Shown: positions 25,527-34,910, counted from the stretch's first letter. The stretch: 64,000 bases of DNA from CAWCDJ01 sp963836015 (GCA_963836015.1 CAWIIF010000011.1:62001-126000); one strand, 5' to 3'. Notes: generated by a model from the sequence alone, not told the origin. A program made the numbers and translations.

Positions 25527-26318
25527 ATGCGAGCGGTTGCGGGCGTCTTCAAGTCTCGCGAGGCGGCGCGAAATGCGGTCGCCGGGCTGTTAAGTTCGGG
25601 CTTCGCGCGAGAACAGGTCAGCGTCCTGTTTCCCGGCGCGAGCGAGGAGCAGATCCATTCGCTGCCGGAGTCGACGACCGAGCAGCCGGGCATGGGCAGA
25701 GCCATCGGCGGGGTTGTCGGCGCAGCGTTGGGCGCGGCTGGCGGCTTCGAATTGGGAATCGCCGTCACCGCGCTGATTCCGGGCGTGGGTCCCGTTCTGG
25801 CCGCCGGCTTTGCGAGCGCTGCCATTTTGGGGACGGGCGGCCTGATCGCCGGCGTGGAATGGGGCGGTGCGGCGGAGGAAAAGAGCACCGCCGGGCTGCC
25901 CTCCGATGAGATCTTTTTTTATGAAGACGCGCTGCGCCAGGGCCGTTCGTTGGTCGTGTTACTGGCGGATGGCGATGACGAAGCCCAGCGAGGCCGCGAC
26001 GTACTTGGACGTATGGGGGCCGAGAGCATCGACGCCGCGCGCGAGGCTTGGTGGATAGGTCTGCGCGATGCCGAAGCGGAGCATTATCGCGCGCTGGGGA
26101 GGCACACCTTCGAGCAGGACCAGGAAGCCCACCGCGCCGGCTTCGAAGCCGCGCTGCGACACGAATGCCAGGGCAAGACGGTAGAGGAGGCGGCCGATTG
26201 CCTCAAGTGGTGGCATCCGGACAGCTGGGATTCCGAACCGTTCCGCCGCGGCTACGAGCGGGGACGGGCGTACCTGGAGACGCGTAACATGAATGGGTAT
26301 GGATACCCGCCAGGTTGA
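25527..26318 (+). CDS. YflT-like (general stress protein 17M-type) domain protein with glycine-rich hydrophobic segment
   Basis: A 263-residue protein. Residues 1-40 (AVAGVFKSREAARNAVAGL, then GFAREQVSVLF) match the ferredoxin-like fold that opens YflT/GspM-type stress proteins. Residues 55-115 are a Gly/Ala-rich hydrophobic hairpin, likely membrane-inserting. The C-terminal 120 residues are acidic and helical with AEHYRALGRHTFEQDQEAHR and WWHPDSWDSEPFRRGYERG. AGGAGG (25517-25522) precedes ATG 25527, so the longer upstream frame is not used. The function is unknown; a stress-response role is inferred from the domain. Confidence 0.6.
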   Translation: MRAVAGVFKSREAARNAVAGLLSSGFAREQVSVLFPGASEEQIHSLPESTTEQPGMGRAIGGVVGAALGAAGGFELGIAVTALIPGVGPVLAAGFASAAILGTGGLIAGVEWGGAAEEKSTAGLPSDEIFFYEDALRQGRSLVVLLADGDDEAQRGRDVLGRMGAESIDAAREAWWIGLRDAEAEHYRALGRHTFEQDQEAHRAGFEAALRHECQGKTVEEAADCLKWWHPDSWDSEPFRRGYERGRAYLETRNMNGYGYPPG

Positions 26319-26754
26319 GGTCCGTCGTGCCGGCGTGGAGGACCTCGACCTCCTCGTGCCGCTATTCGAGGCGTACCGCCGGTTCTACCGCCAGCCCGGC
26401 GACCCCGAGCGGGCGCGGCGTTTTCTGCGGGATCGTCTGGAGCTAAATCAATCGGTGATCCTTCTGGCATCCGTGGACGGCGGCGCGATCGGGTTCACGC
26501 AACTCTACCCGAGCTTCTCGTCCACTGCCATGGCGCCCATCTTCATCCTGAACGATCTGTTCGTGATTCCAGAGCAACGGCGGTCCGGGGCGGGTTCCGC
26601 CCTGCTCCAGGCTGCCGCGGACCACGCCCGCCGGGATGGCGCGGTGCGCCTCGGCCTTTCGACGGAGCTCACCAACACAACGGCTCAAGCGCTGTACGAG
26701 AGAACCGGCTGGAAGCGGGACACCGTGTTTTGCGCGTACCAACTGGCGCTCTGA
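26293..26754 (+). CDS. GNAT-family N-acetyltransferase
   Basis: A 153-residue single-domain acetyltransferase. The acetyl-CoA pyrophosphate loop is visible as PEQRRSGAGSALLQAA (about 94-109; R/Q-x-x-G-x-G/A pattern) after the beta4 strand IFILNDLFVI, followed by AQALYERTGWKRD, the usual motif B. The substrate is unknown. It begins inside the last 26 bp of the preceding gene in another frame; ATG 26299 is an alternative start two codons later. Confidence 0.82.
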   Translation: MGMDTRQVEVRRAGVEDLDLLVPLFEAYRRFYRQPGDPERARRFLRDRLELNQSVILLASVDGGAIGFTQLYPSFSSTAMAPIFILNDLFVIPEQRRSGAGSALLQAAADHARRDGAVRLGLSTELTNTTAQALYERTGWKRDTVFCAYQLAL

Positions 26755-26813
26755 AAACGGCTCGCCGACTCCTGTTACCAATTCTGAAGTTAAGGATCCA
26801 GTAAGCTGTAAGC

Positions 26814-27836
26814 ATGCTGCTGTCTGCCCTGCTGCTTGCGCTACACCTTCAGCCGGTGCTGCCGCCCGAGCCGAACCGCCAGCCACAGTTAGCCGCCGCG
26901 GACGGCGAGGTCATGCTGGTGTTCGGCAGCGGAGAATCGATCTGGCTGGCCCGCTCTTCCGACGAGGGCCGGTCGTTCGGCAAGCCGGCCCGGGTGGCCG
27001 TTCTGCCGAAGCTGCTGCTGGGCCGCCACCGCGGGCCGCGCGTGGTGATTAGCGGGGGCGCTCTTCTGGTCAGCGCGGTTGCCACGGGCAGCGACCTGTA
27101 CTGCTGGCGATCCACCGATGCCGGACGCACCTGGTCGAAGCCGGCCGTGATCAACGACCGCCCGACTTCCGCCCGCGAGGGACTGCACGCCATGGCAGCC
27201 GATGGCGATGGACACGTGGCCGCTGCGTGGCTCGATGACCGCGTCCCCGGCGGCAAGCGCCTGTGGGGCGCGTTTTCCGAGGATTCGGGCGCGACGTGGT
27301 CGAAGAATGTGCTGCTCTATGAATCGCCCTCCGGCACCATCTGCCAGTGCTGCCATCCGTCGCTGATCTCGCTGGGCGGCGGCGAGTTCGCCATGATGTG
27401 GCGCAACGTGGTCGACGGGTCGCGCGATTTCTACGTGATGCGCCTGCGCGGGGACAAGCCCGCGGGTCCGGCGGTCAAGCAGGGTCAAGGCACCTGGAAG
27501 CTGGATGCCTGCCCTATGGATGGCGGCGGCATCGCCATCCGCCGCGGCGAGATCGTCACCGCGTGGCGCCGCGAGCACAATGTCTACCTGGCCGAACCCG
27601 GACGGCCGGAACGCGATCTGGGGACCGGCCAGGACCCGGCGCTCGCGGCCAACGCAAAAGGGGAGTACGTTATCTGGTCTGCCGGGAAGGCCCTCGAGGC
27701 GCTGATCCCCGGGTCGCCGGCGCCGCAAAGGATTTCCGAGACTGGCGCCTACCCCGCGCTGGTGGCGCTGCCCGACGGCGCCATGCTGGCCGCCTGGGAA
27801 GAGAACGGCGCCATCGCCACCAAGCGGCTCGAGTAG
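26814..27836 (+). CDS. Exported sialidase-like (BNR repeat) protein
   Basis: A 340-residue protein with a short hydrophobic leader (about 1-15). Asp-box (BNR) repeats typical of sialidase beta-propellers are visible: SSDEGRSF (48-55), STDAGRTW (~99-106) and SEDSGATW (~153-160). A CQCC cluster near 175 may form disulfides. The sialidase catalytic Arg triad cannot be confirmed, so a glycan-binding or non-enzymatic propeller is equally possible. It stands alone between the GNAT gene and a convergent methyltransferase gene. Confidence 0.7.
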   Translation: MLLSALLLALHLQPVLPPEPNRQPQLAAADGEVMLVFGSGESIWLARSSDEGRSFGKPARVAVLPKLLLGRHRGPRVVISGGALLVSAVATGSDLYCWRSTDAGRTWSKPAVINDRPTSAREGLHAMAADGDGHVAAAWLDDRVPGGKRLWGAFSEDSGATWSKNVLLYESPSGTICQCCHPSLISLGGGEFAMMWRNVVDGSRDFYVMRLRGDKPAGPAVKQGQGTWKLDACPMDGGGIAIRRGEIVTAWRREHNVYLAEPGRPERDLGTGQDPALAANAKGEYVIWSAGKALEALIPGSPAPQRISETGAYPALVALPDGAMLAAWEENGAIATKRLE

Positions 27837-27854
27837 CCCGCCTGAATCACCGGT

Positions 27855-27873
27855 GGCCGGCTAACTGCCGGCC
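27855..27873 (+). terminator. Stem-loop after the sialidase-like gene
   Basis: A perfect 7-bp GC stem (GGCCGGC/GCCGGCC) around TAACT, 18 bp after the stop codon. There is no T-run, so it may be a Rho-assisted or transcript-stabilising structure. Confidence 0.45.
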
Positions 27874-28041
27874 AAGCCGGGAGTTAACGGCTAATAACCG
27901 GTCACCTGTCGTTGGTTATCGGTGTTTCATACCTCTAACTCCAGTCTTGTCCTCTTACATGCACCGGGCTACAGTCTAGTCAAGAGTATTCACGATGCCG
28001 CGCAGCCCCACGCGTCGGGGCGGCGGTCCCCCGGTGGTACC

Positions 28042-28060
28042 GGCCCGGATCAGCCGGGCC
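28042..28060 (-). terminator. Stem-loop after the EgtD-like gene
   Basis: A perfect 7-bp stem (GGCCCGG/CCGGGCC) with loop ATCAG, two bases beyond the stop of the minus-strand gene at 28062. With the hairpin at 27855-27873 it brackets the ~225-bp convergent gap, in which I see nothing else. No T-run. Confidence 0.45.
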
Positions 28061-28061
28061 G

Positions 28062-28994
28062 CTACTTCCGGCAGAGCGCCGTAATGAAGCGCTGGCCGGA
28101 ATTCCCGAATCGCATGGCAATCTCCAGCCCGCCGTGCTCCCGCAAAAGCCACTCGAATGCATCCGGCGTATACAGATACTGGAAATTCAGCCCGATTCGC
28201 TCGCCGCGCTGCAGGGAGATCCTCTGGCCCGCCACGTTGGCGGAGATATCGCGCTCCGCGCGAAAGTGGCGCGTGATCAGCCGTAAGCCCTCGTGCCGCT
28301 CGTCGCGCTTCAATTCAAAGCGGACTTCGCCATCGTCGGGAGCGATCCCCACGGAGGCCAGCAGCGTCCAGATGAACCGCTGTACCGCCGGGTTGTTGCG
28401 CCGCTCCATGCTCAGACGCTCCTCGAATAATTCGCCATCGATGATCAGCCGGTCCTCCGGCTTCAGGCATTGGGCGATGTAGCGGATCTCGGCCAGCGGG
28501 TCGAACGCCCCCAGGGTATTGGCGGACATGATAAAGAGGCGCGGCGGCTCGGCGGCGTCCGCCGCGTACACCAGGTGCACCGGGCTGGAGATGTCCGCCT
28601 TGATCCCTACGGTTTCGATATCCTCGTCGTCGGCGCCCGCGCACGCCGCCTCGAGCATCGCCTGGCTGGCGTCTACGGGGAAATAGAGGCACTCGCAGCC
28701 GGTGTCCTTGAGGGCCGTCAGCAGAAGACGGTCGCGCGCTCCATCCCCGGCTCCGAAGCTGATCACGGGCATGCGGCGCCCGAAATACTGCGCCAGCGGT
28801 CCCGCTCCGGCGGCGATCTCTTTCCAGGTGTCGGTCAGGTCGCCGTACAACTCGTCGTGCTGCGCCAGCGCCTCCCAGGCCGCGGCGGAACGTGGAAACC
28901 AGAAGAAGAACTTTTCCGGCAAATCGCGCGCTTCCATCGCTTCGGCGAATTCTTCCGCGATATCCGTCTCGGTGAGGACCACTTCCACTTTCAT
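28062..28994 (-). CDS. EgtD-like SAM-dependent methyltransferase (histidine-methyltransferase family)
   Basis: This 310-residue protein follows the layout of the EgtD family (Methyltransf_33). An N-terminal substrate-binding part contains HDELYGDLTDTWKEIA (46-61); the SAM motif is PVISFGAGDGARDRLLL (76-92); then come IMSANTLGAF in place of the usual FxGSTxGNF, and a DRLIIDGELF strand. EgtD trimethylates histidine on the way to ergothioneine. No egtB or egtE sulfur-insertion gene is near, so another amine substrate is possible. It is the last gene of the minus-strand group Gfo/Idh, YfhO-like, fabI, methyltransferase. Confidence 0.65.
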   Translation of the reverse strand: MKVEVVLTETDIAEEFAEAMEARDLPEKFFFWFPRSAAAWEALAQHDELYGDLTDTWKEIAAGAGPLAQYFGRRMPVISFGAGDGARDRLLLTALKDTGCECLYFPVDASQAMLEAACAGADDEDIETVGIKADISSPVHLVYAADAAEPPRLFIMSANTLGAFDPLAEIRYIAQCLKPEDRLIIDGELFEERLSMERRNNPAVQRFIWTLLASVGIAPDDGEVRFELKRDERHEGLRLITRHFRAERDISANVAGQRISLQRGERIGLNFQYLYTPDAFEWLLREHGGLEIAMRFGNSGQRFITALCRK

Positions 28995-29035
28995 AAGAAA
29001 CCACCATTATGGCAGGGAGCGCGGTCCGAAACAGC

Positions 29036-29806
29036 CTAGAATCCGAGGATTTGCATTCCCGCGTCGACAAATAGGATGTTCCCCGTGACGCCACGCCCCA
29101 GGTCGCTCGCCAGGAAGACCGCGGTATCGGCCACTTCCGCAGGCTCGGTATTGCGCCTCAAGGGAGCCCGGGTTTCCACCAGGTCGAGAATCGTGGAGAA
29201 GTCCTTGATGGCGCGCGCCGAAGCCGTCTTGACCGGGCCGGCGGAGATTGCGTTGACTCGAATTTTCTGCGTGCCCAACTCGCCCGCCAGGTAGCGCATG
29301 GCGGCTTCGAGCGATGCTTTGGCCACACCCATCACGTTGTAGTTGGTCACCACCCGGGTCGAACCCAGGTAGGTCAGGGTGCTCAACGATCCGCCGTTGG
29401 TCATCAGCGGCGCAGTGGCGCGCGCCACCGCCACCAGCGAATAGGCGCTCACTTCCTGTGCCAGCAGGAAGCCGGAGCGCCCGGTCTGGAGAAAAGGACG
29501 CGTCAGGTCCTCGCGGTTGGCGAACGCCAGGCTGTGGACCACCGCATCGAGCGGCCGCCCGAGCCCGCGCAGCGCTTCGGTAAGCGCCGCCAGTTCGTCT
29601 TCCTTGGTTACATCGCACGGCAGGATGGCCCCCACGTCCAGGCCTTTGGAAAGCTCTTCAATGGACTCTTTCTGCTTCTCCCCGAGGTAAGTCAGCGCCA
29701 GGGTGGCGCCTTCCCGGGAAAAGGCCTGCGCAATCGAGTAAGCCAGGCTCCACCTGTTCGCGATACCCAGAACGAGGGCGAGCTTGCCCTCCATCAGTTT
29801 GGACAT
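29036..29806 (-). CDS. fabI: Enoyl-[acyl-carrier-protein] reductase (NADH)
   Basis: This 256-residue short-chain dehydrogenase catalyses the last reduction of each fatty-acid elongation cycle. The FabI-specific catalytic set Y146, Y156 and K163 (Y-x6-K) falls at exactly the E. coli positions, in YNVMGVAKASLE. The N-terminal NAD loop is GIANRWSLAYSIA, the FabI form rather than the GxxxGxG of FabG. The C-terminus reads GNILFVDAGMQILGF. It starts 7 bp after the YfhO-like gene ends. No other fatty-acid synthesis gene is adjacent. Confidence 0.93.
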   Translation of the reverse strand: MSKLMEGKLALVLGIANRWSLAYSIAQAFSREGATLALTYLGEKQKESIEELSKGLDVGAILPCDVTKEDELAALTEALRGLGRPLDAVVHSLAFANREDLTRPFLQTGRSGFLLAQEVSAYSLVAVARATAPLMTNGGSLSTLTYLGSTRVVTNYNVMGVAKASLEAAMRYLAGELGTQKIRVNAISAGPVKTASARAIKDFSTILDLVETRAPLRRNTEPAEVADTAVFLASDLGRGVTGNILFVDAGMQILGF

Positions 29807-29813
29807 GAGTCTA

Positions 29814-31838
29814 TTAGTGTACTATTGCGTGCCGCGCCTGCTCCGGATGGCGTGCTCCCCCGAAACGCGCGAGGGCCCCCAAGGCCAGCGCCGCTGCGAG
29901 CGACAGGGCCAGCCCGAGGCCGAAATAGTTCGAATGAAACTCGAACACGATCTCTCCTTCGCCCGCCGGAACCACCACGCCGATCAGCGCGTGATCCACC
30001 CGCAATACCGGCACTGGTTTGCCGCCAACCGCCGCGCGCCAACCCGGGTACCAGGCCTCGCTGAGCTTTAACAGGCTGGGTGATGCGGCGCGGTAGCGGA
30101 TCCGGTACGCCTGCTCTTCGTGTTCGACCACCGCGGCCGTCGCCGCCGGATCCTGGCGGAAGGCCGGATGGGGCCCGAGCACGGTCGAATACTCCGCCGG
30201 CGCCAGCGTCTCCAGGGCTTTTTGGGACGCGGCCTCGTCCGCCACATCCTCGACGCGTTTCGGAAAGTACACTCGCGGCAAGGCGGTGGGGTTGGATTCC
30301 AGGCTGCCCGTCCGCGAATTCAGGAAGCGGCTCACATTCAGGCCGTCGCGCAGCCGCGGATTCCGGCCCATTGCATCGATGTACTGGTCGTAGATTGCCG
30401 GCTCCAGCGCAAAGTAGCCGTAGGTCGTCTCCATCCGCACGTCCAGCGGACCGTCGAGCGGTCCCAGGGCCGGAAGGGCCCTCGGCGCGCCGAACCGGGT
30501 GAGTGCGGGCTGGGTTGCCGCGAACTGCCGCCGGACCTGCCTTTCGCGGGAGCCGTACAGTTCCTCGAAGCTGCCCCGTCCCCAGGCCAGCGGGTTGGCC
30601 AGGGCATTCCAGTAAAACACATCCGCGAACAGAAGGCCCGCCAGCAGAAAACCGAGGACCGGTTTACGCCACCGCGACAGCACCCAGGCGGCGCCCGCGG
30701 CCGCGAGCATCGCCAGAGCCAGGGCGGCCACGAACCAGCCCTGAATCGGCGCCCGCACCTTGCCCAGCCAGGGAACCAGCATCGCGATGCGGTAGAATCC
30801 GCCGGACGGCCCGGCCATGTACCACAACGTCGGAACGAGGATCGCGAATGCCGGAATCCGCAGCCGGGACTTGGCCGCTCCCACGGCCGCCAGGGGAAGC
30901 AGTAGGAGGCCGGCGTAGAAGTAATACTGCGTGATATCGGCGGGCCCCCGATAGTTTCCGTCGAGCGCGCCCAGCCAGTTGGGGGCTAGCAGCGTAAGCA
31001 GTGGTTCGGCGTGAAGCACGCCCCCGGTGCCGCGCGAGTAATCCGCGTTCGCACGGTTCGAATGCCGCGTCAACTCCATCCCCGGCAGGACCTGGATGCC
31101 GGCCAGTGCGACCGAGCCCAGCGTGATTCCAGCGACGATCGCCACCGTCCGCCACCAGCGGCGCCAGTCTGCCCACAGATCACTCAGGGCATACAGGCCC
31201 ATGCCGAGGAGCCCGTACATCGCCGTTTGAAAGTGCCCGGCCAGAAGCATGCACCCGCCCGCGAAACCGCCCAGCGCCGCATAGCGCACAGCCGGGCCGT
31301 CGGCCGCGCGCCGGTAGGCCAGAAGCAACCACGGAAACCATGCCGCCGCGGAGAAAACCCCGACGTGCGAACTGTGCTCCGCGAAAAACCCGGAAAGACC
31401 GTAGGCCAGCGCGCCCAGCGCCGCCGCGGCGCAATCCAGCGCCAGGCGCCGCAGGAAAAGATACGCTCCCAGGCACGCCAGCAAGGCGTGGAGCCCCAGC
31501 TCGAACTCAATTGCCCCGGGAGTAATTCCCGCCAGGAAAAACGGCCAGTTCGGCGGATACCACGCGCCCACCTCCGGATAGGCCAGAAGCGGATAGCCGG
31601 AAAACAGATAGGGCGTCCAGAAGGGAAGGCCCGCCCAGAGCCGGTCTGCAAAATACTTCTGCAGCGGGTAATGCAGATCCGCCGCATCCCATTGGATGGT
31701 CGCGGCGCTGGACGTGAGCGGCACCCAATAGAAGACGATCACGGCCAGCACGATCAGCACCGGCCAGAGCCAGGTAGGGTAGGCCTCCGGCCTGCCCCCC
31801 GCGCCGGAGGCGCGCTTTGTCTTCCCCCCCTTCTTCAC
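29814..31838 (-). CDS. YfhO-like multi-pass membrane protein
   Basis: This 674-residue protein has about eleven or twelve hydrophobic segments up to residue ~430 and a soluble C-terminal domain. Blocks such as GYPLLAYPEVGAWYPPNWPF, YGLSGFFAEHSSHVGVFSA and YPGWRAAVGGKPVPVLRVDH match the YfhO family, thought to act in glycosyl transfer onto envelope polymers (GT-C-like fold). The GTG start at 31838 overlaps the Gfo/Idh stop as GTGA; the longer open frame upstream is a shadow of that gene. The exact donor and acceptor are unknown. A final hydrophobic helix ends near residue 660. Confidence 0.75.
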   Translation of the reverse strand: MKKGGKTKRASGAGGRPEAYPTWLWPVLIVLAVIVFYWVPLTSSAATIQWDAADLHYPLQKYFADRLWAGLPFWTPYLFSGYPLLAYPEVGAWYPPNWPFFLAGITPGAIEFELGLHALLACLGAYLFLRRLALDCAAAALGALAYGLSGFFAEHSSHVGVFSAAAWFPWLLLAYRRAADGPAVRYAALGGFAGGCMLLAGHFQTAMYGLLGMGLYALSDLWADWRRWWRTVAIVAGITLGSVALAGIQVLPGMELTRHSNRANADYSRGTGGVLHAEPLLTLLAPNWLGALDGNYRGPADITQYYFYAGLLLLPLAAVGAAKSRLRIPAFAILVPTLWYMAGPSGGFYRIAMLVPWLGKVRAPIQGWFVAALALAMLAAAGAAWVLSRWRKPVLGFLLAGLLFADVFYWNALANPLAWGRGSFEELYGSRERQVRRQFAATQPALTRFGAPRALPALGPLDGPLDVRMETTYGYFALEPAIYDQYIDAMGRNPRLRDGLNVSRFLNSRTGSLESNPTALPRVYFPKRVEDVADEAASQKALETLAPAEYSTVLGPHPAFRQDPAATAAVVEHEEQAYRIRYRAASPSLLKLSEAWYPGWRAAVGGKPVPVLRVDHALIGVVVPAGEGEIVFEFHSNYFGLGLALSLAAALALGALARFGGARHPEQARHAIVH

Positions 31839-32788
31839 CGCGGAACGACCGCCCTGCCGCCCTGCTCCTTGCTCTTCTGCGCCGCGTCCAGAAACGCGAA
31901 GATCTCGAGCGTCTCTTCGTTCGATACCGGCGGTTTGCCCGTTTCGAAAAACTTGGCGATTTCGCGCACCAGCGGCCGGTAATCGGTAGCCTCGCCGGCC
32001 TTGGGATGGAGGACCACGGTCTCGCGGCCGCGGTTCACGATGGCTCCGTAATCGCTGTACGGCCGGACCGCGCGCACCGCCCCGATGCGGCCGTCGTTCC
32101 ACACTCCCACCACCACGTCGGAATCCGCCGTGCTGGTGCGGGTGACCGTCCGGCAGCAGCCGGTCCCCATGAGGGTGAACAGCAGCTCCACCGGATGGAT
32201 GGCGTACCAGGCGAGCTCCAGGTAATGATGCGGCTCATAGGGCCCCGGCCCCCAGGTGGTGACTCCGGTTGCGTCCGCGACCTTCGCCGCCCCGATGGCG
32301 CCGAACCGCAGGCTGGAGGAACTGAACCACGGGACGCCCGCCTCTTTTGCCAGGCGCGCGATCTCGCGGGCGTCTTCGAGCGTCGAGGCCAGCGGCTTGT
32401 CCACGAAGAACGGCTTGTGGGCCGCGATCACCAGCCGGGCCTGCTCCAGGTGCGACCGCGCATCCAGGCTCTCGATCATCACCGCGTCCACTTTCGAAAG
32501 CAGCGCCGGGATGTCGGGCACGATCTCAACCCCGTATTGCGTGCGGATCTCCTCCGCAAAGCGGTCCACGCGGCTGGCGCTCTCTTCGATGTCCTTGCTG
32601 CCGCCCTTCCAGGCCGCCACTACCCGTGCGCCCGCAATATGTTCCGGCGCGGCCGGGTCTCCGTTCAGCATTTTGGTGAAGGCCGGGACGTGGGACGTGT
32701 CGGTCCCGATAATGCCCACCCGGATATCCGCGGCGCAGGCAGCGGCGGCGCACGCCAGCAGGAAAAGAGTTGGCTTCACGTAGGGCAT
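31835..32788 (-). CDS. Exported Gfo/Idh/MocA-family oxidoreductase
   Basis: This 317-residue protein has a Sec-type signal peptide (MPYVKPTLFLLACAAAACAA, 1-20; no twin arginine) followed by a Rossmann fold. The dinucleotide loop reads VGIIGTDTSH (24-33), where the third Gly of GxGxxG is replaced by Asp30. The EKP motif is present as DKP (130-132). The family reduces or oxidises sugars with NAD(P); a periplasmic member without Tat signal is odd because folding with cofactor would have to occur after export. ATG 32788 is chosen to give the signal peptide. It is divergent from recG, with only 22 bp between start codons. Confidence 0.72.
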   Translation of the reverse strand: MPYVKPTLFLLACAAAACAADIRVGIIGTDTSHVPAFTKMLNGDPAAPEHIAGARVVAAWKGGSKDIEESASRVDRFAEEIRTQYGVEIVPDIPALLSKVDAVMIESLDARSHLEQARLVIAAHKPFFVDKPLASTLEDAREIARLAKEAGVPWFSSSSLRFGAIGAAKVADATGVTTWGPGPYEPHHYLELAWYAIHPVELLFTLMGTGCCRTVTRTSTADSDVVVGVWNDGRIGAVRAVRPYSDYGAIVNRGRETVVLHPKAGEATDYRPLVREIAKFFETGKPPVSNEETLEIFAFLDAAQKSKEQGGRAVVPR

Positions 32789-32810
32789 TGTACACTGGGT
32801 TCGAGACCGC

Positions 32811-34910
32811 ATGGATCTCACAACCCCCCTCACCTACGTCAAAGGAGTCGGCCCCGCCCGTGCGGCCATGCTGGAAGCCAAGGGGCTGGTGACGGTCGAG
32901 GACCTGCTCGGCTACTTCCCCTTCCGCTACGAAGACCGCAGCAATGTGAAGACCATCGCTCAGCTCGCCCCGGGCGAAATGGCCACCGTGATCGCGGACG
33001 TGCGCTCCGCCAAGGCCTCCGGCTTCAAACGCCGCTCGCTGGGCCTGTTCGAAGCCCGCTTCACCGATGCCTCGCGCGCCATCCTGGTGGGCAAATGGTT
33101 TCACGGCGGATACCTGGCGAACGTGCTCGCCGAGGGCATCAAACTCGCGTTGTTCGGCAAGGTCGAGTTCGACAGCTACACGGGCGAGCTCACCATGCTG
33201 CACCCCGAGTTCGAAATTCTCTCCGGAGACGATGAAGACGGCGAAGCCTCGCTCCACACCGGCCGCATCGTACCGATCTACGAGGCCGTCGCGAAGCTCA
33301 CCACGCGCGTGCTGCGCGTCCTGACCCACCGCATCTTCGGCGAGCTGCCTCCCGAAGAAGACGAACTCCCCGAGCCCATCCGCCGCCGCCTCAAGTATCC
33401 CGACCGCTGGACCGCCATCCGCGAGGCTCACTTCCCGCCTCCCGATTCTGACCTGCGGCTGCTCAACGCCTACCGCTCGCAATCCCAACAGCGCCTTATT
33501 TTCGAGGAGTTCTTCTGGCTCGAATGCGGCGTGGCGCTCAAGCGCGGCAAGGCCCGTACCCTGCCTGGCATCGCGTTCGAGATCGACGACCGCATCCGCG
33601 AGCGGGTCAAGGCGATGCTTCCTTTCAAACCCACGGAGGCGCAGAAGCGCGTCATCAAAGAAATCGCCGGCGATATGAAAGAGGCGCACCCCATGAATCG
33701 CCTGCTGCAGGGCGACGTGGGTAGCGGCAAGACCATCGTGGCCGCCGAAGCCGCCGTAATCGCCATCGAGAACGGGTACCAGGTGGCGCTGCTCGCGCCT
33801 ACCGAAATCCTGGCCGCCCAGCACGGGTTCTACTTCCGCCAGATCCTCTCGAAGCTCGGCTATGTCACCGTCCTGCTCACCGGATCGTTCACCAGCCGCG
33901 AAAAGGCGCAGCTCAAAAAGCTGGCAGCGGAAGGCTTGGCCCACGTCGTCGTGGGCACCCACGCCATCCTCGAAAAGGACGTGGAGTTCAAGCGGCTCGG
34001 CCTGGCCATCATCGATGAGCAGCATCGCTTCGGCGTGCTGCAGCGCCTCGGCCTGCTGCAGAAGGGCGTGCATCCGGACGTGCTGGTGATGACCGCGACG
34101 CCCATCCCGCGGACCCTCGCCATGACGCTCTACGGCGACCTGGACGTCTCCGTGATCGACGAGCTTCCGCCCGGCCGGAAACCGATCCTGACGAAGCACT
34201 ACACGGCCGACCGCGTGGAGCAGGCCTACAGCTTCATGAAGCGGCAGATCGAGGAGGGCCGCCAGGCCTACGTCGTCTACCCCGTCATCGAGGAGTCGGA
34301 AACCCAGGCCATGAAGGCCGCGCAGAAGATGTACGAGCACCTGTCGCGCGAGGTCTTCCCCGATCTGTCCGTCGGCCTGATGCACGGCCGCCTGGGCGGC
34401 GACGAGAAGGAGGCCGTGATGCAGCGCTTCAAGGACGGCCAGATCCAGATCCTCGTCTCGACCACCGTCATCGAGGTCGGCGTGGATGTGCCGAATGCCG
34501 CCGTGATGGTGATCGAGCAGGCCGAGCGCTTCGGCCTGGCCCAACTGCACCAGTTGCGGGGACGCGTGGGCCGCGGCGCCGCCCAGAGCTACTGCATCCT
34601 GGTGACGGAGAAGATGAACGATGCGGCCCGCGAGCGCATACGAACGCTGGTGGAATCCACCGATGGCTTCTACATCTCGGAAATGGATCTCAAGCTGCGC
34701 GGCCCCGGCGAGTTCTTCGGGACCAAGCAATCCGGGCTGCCCTCCCTGCGCGTGGCCAATATCCTGCGGGATGCCGACATCCTGGAGGTGGCGCGCCGCG
34801 AGGCCGTTGATTTCATTGCGCGGCCGCCCTCGGAAGAGGACCTCCGCCGGGCCGTGGCCTACATCCGCGATCACTGGCAGCGCCGCTACGGCCTGGTGAC
34901 GGTGGGCTGA
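32811..34910 (+). CDS. recG: ATP-dependent DNA helicase RecG
   Basis: This 699-residue superfamily-2 helicase remodels stalled forks and branched DNA. It has the N-terminal wedge/OB domain (about 50-140; KGVGPARAAMLEAKG at the start), then Walker A GDVGSGKT (301-308), DEQHRFG (402-408, the DExH box), TATPIPRTL, and the C-terminal motifs TTVIEVGVDVPNA and QLRGRVGRG, followed by the RecG wedge-loop block LRGPGEFFGTKQSG. The length is normal (~690). Its stop overlaps the rsmD start as TGATG. Confidence 0.96.
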   Translation: MDLTTPLTYVKGVGPARAAMLEAKGLVTVEDLLGYFPFRYEDRSNVKTIAQLAPGEMATVIADVRSAKASGFKRRSLGLFEARFTDASRAILVGKWFHGGYLANVLAEGIKLALFGKVEFDSYTGELTMLHPEFEILSGDDEDGEASLHTGRIVPIYEAVAKLTTRVLRVLTHRIFGELPPEEDELPEPIRRRLKYPDRWTAIREAHFPPPDSDLRLLNAYRSQSQQRLIFEEFFWLECGVALKRGKARTLPGIAFEIDDRIRERVKAMLPFKPTEAQKRVIKEIAGDMKEAHPMNRLLQGDVGSGKTIVAAEAAVIAIENGYQVALLAPTEILAAQHGFYFRQILSKLGYVTVLLTGSFTSREKAQLKKLAAEGLAHVVVGTHAILEKDVEFKRLGLAIIDEQHRFGVLQRLGLLQKGVHPDVLVMTATPIPRTLAMTLYGDLDVSVIDELPPGRKPILTKHYTADRVEQAYSFMKRQIEEGRQAYVVYPVIEESETQAMKAAQKMYEHLSREVFPDLSVGLMHGRLGGDEKEAVMQRFKDGQIQILVSTTVIEVGVDVPNAAVMVIEQAERFGLAQLHQLRGRVGRGAAQSYCILVTEKMNDAARERIRTLVESTDGFYISEMDLKLRGPGEFFGTKQSGLPSLRVANILRDADILEVARREAVDFIARPPSEEDLRRAVAYIRDHWQRRYGLVTVG

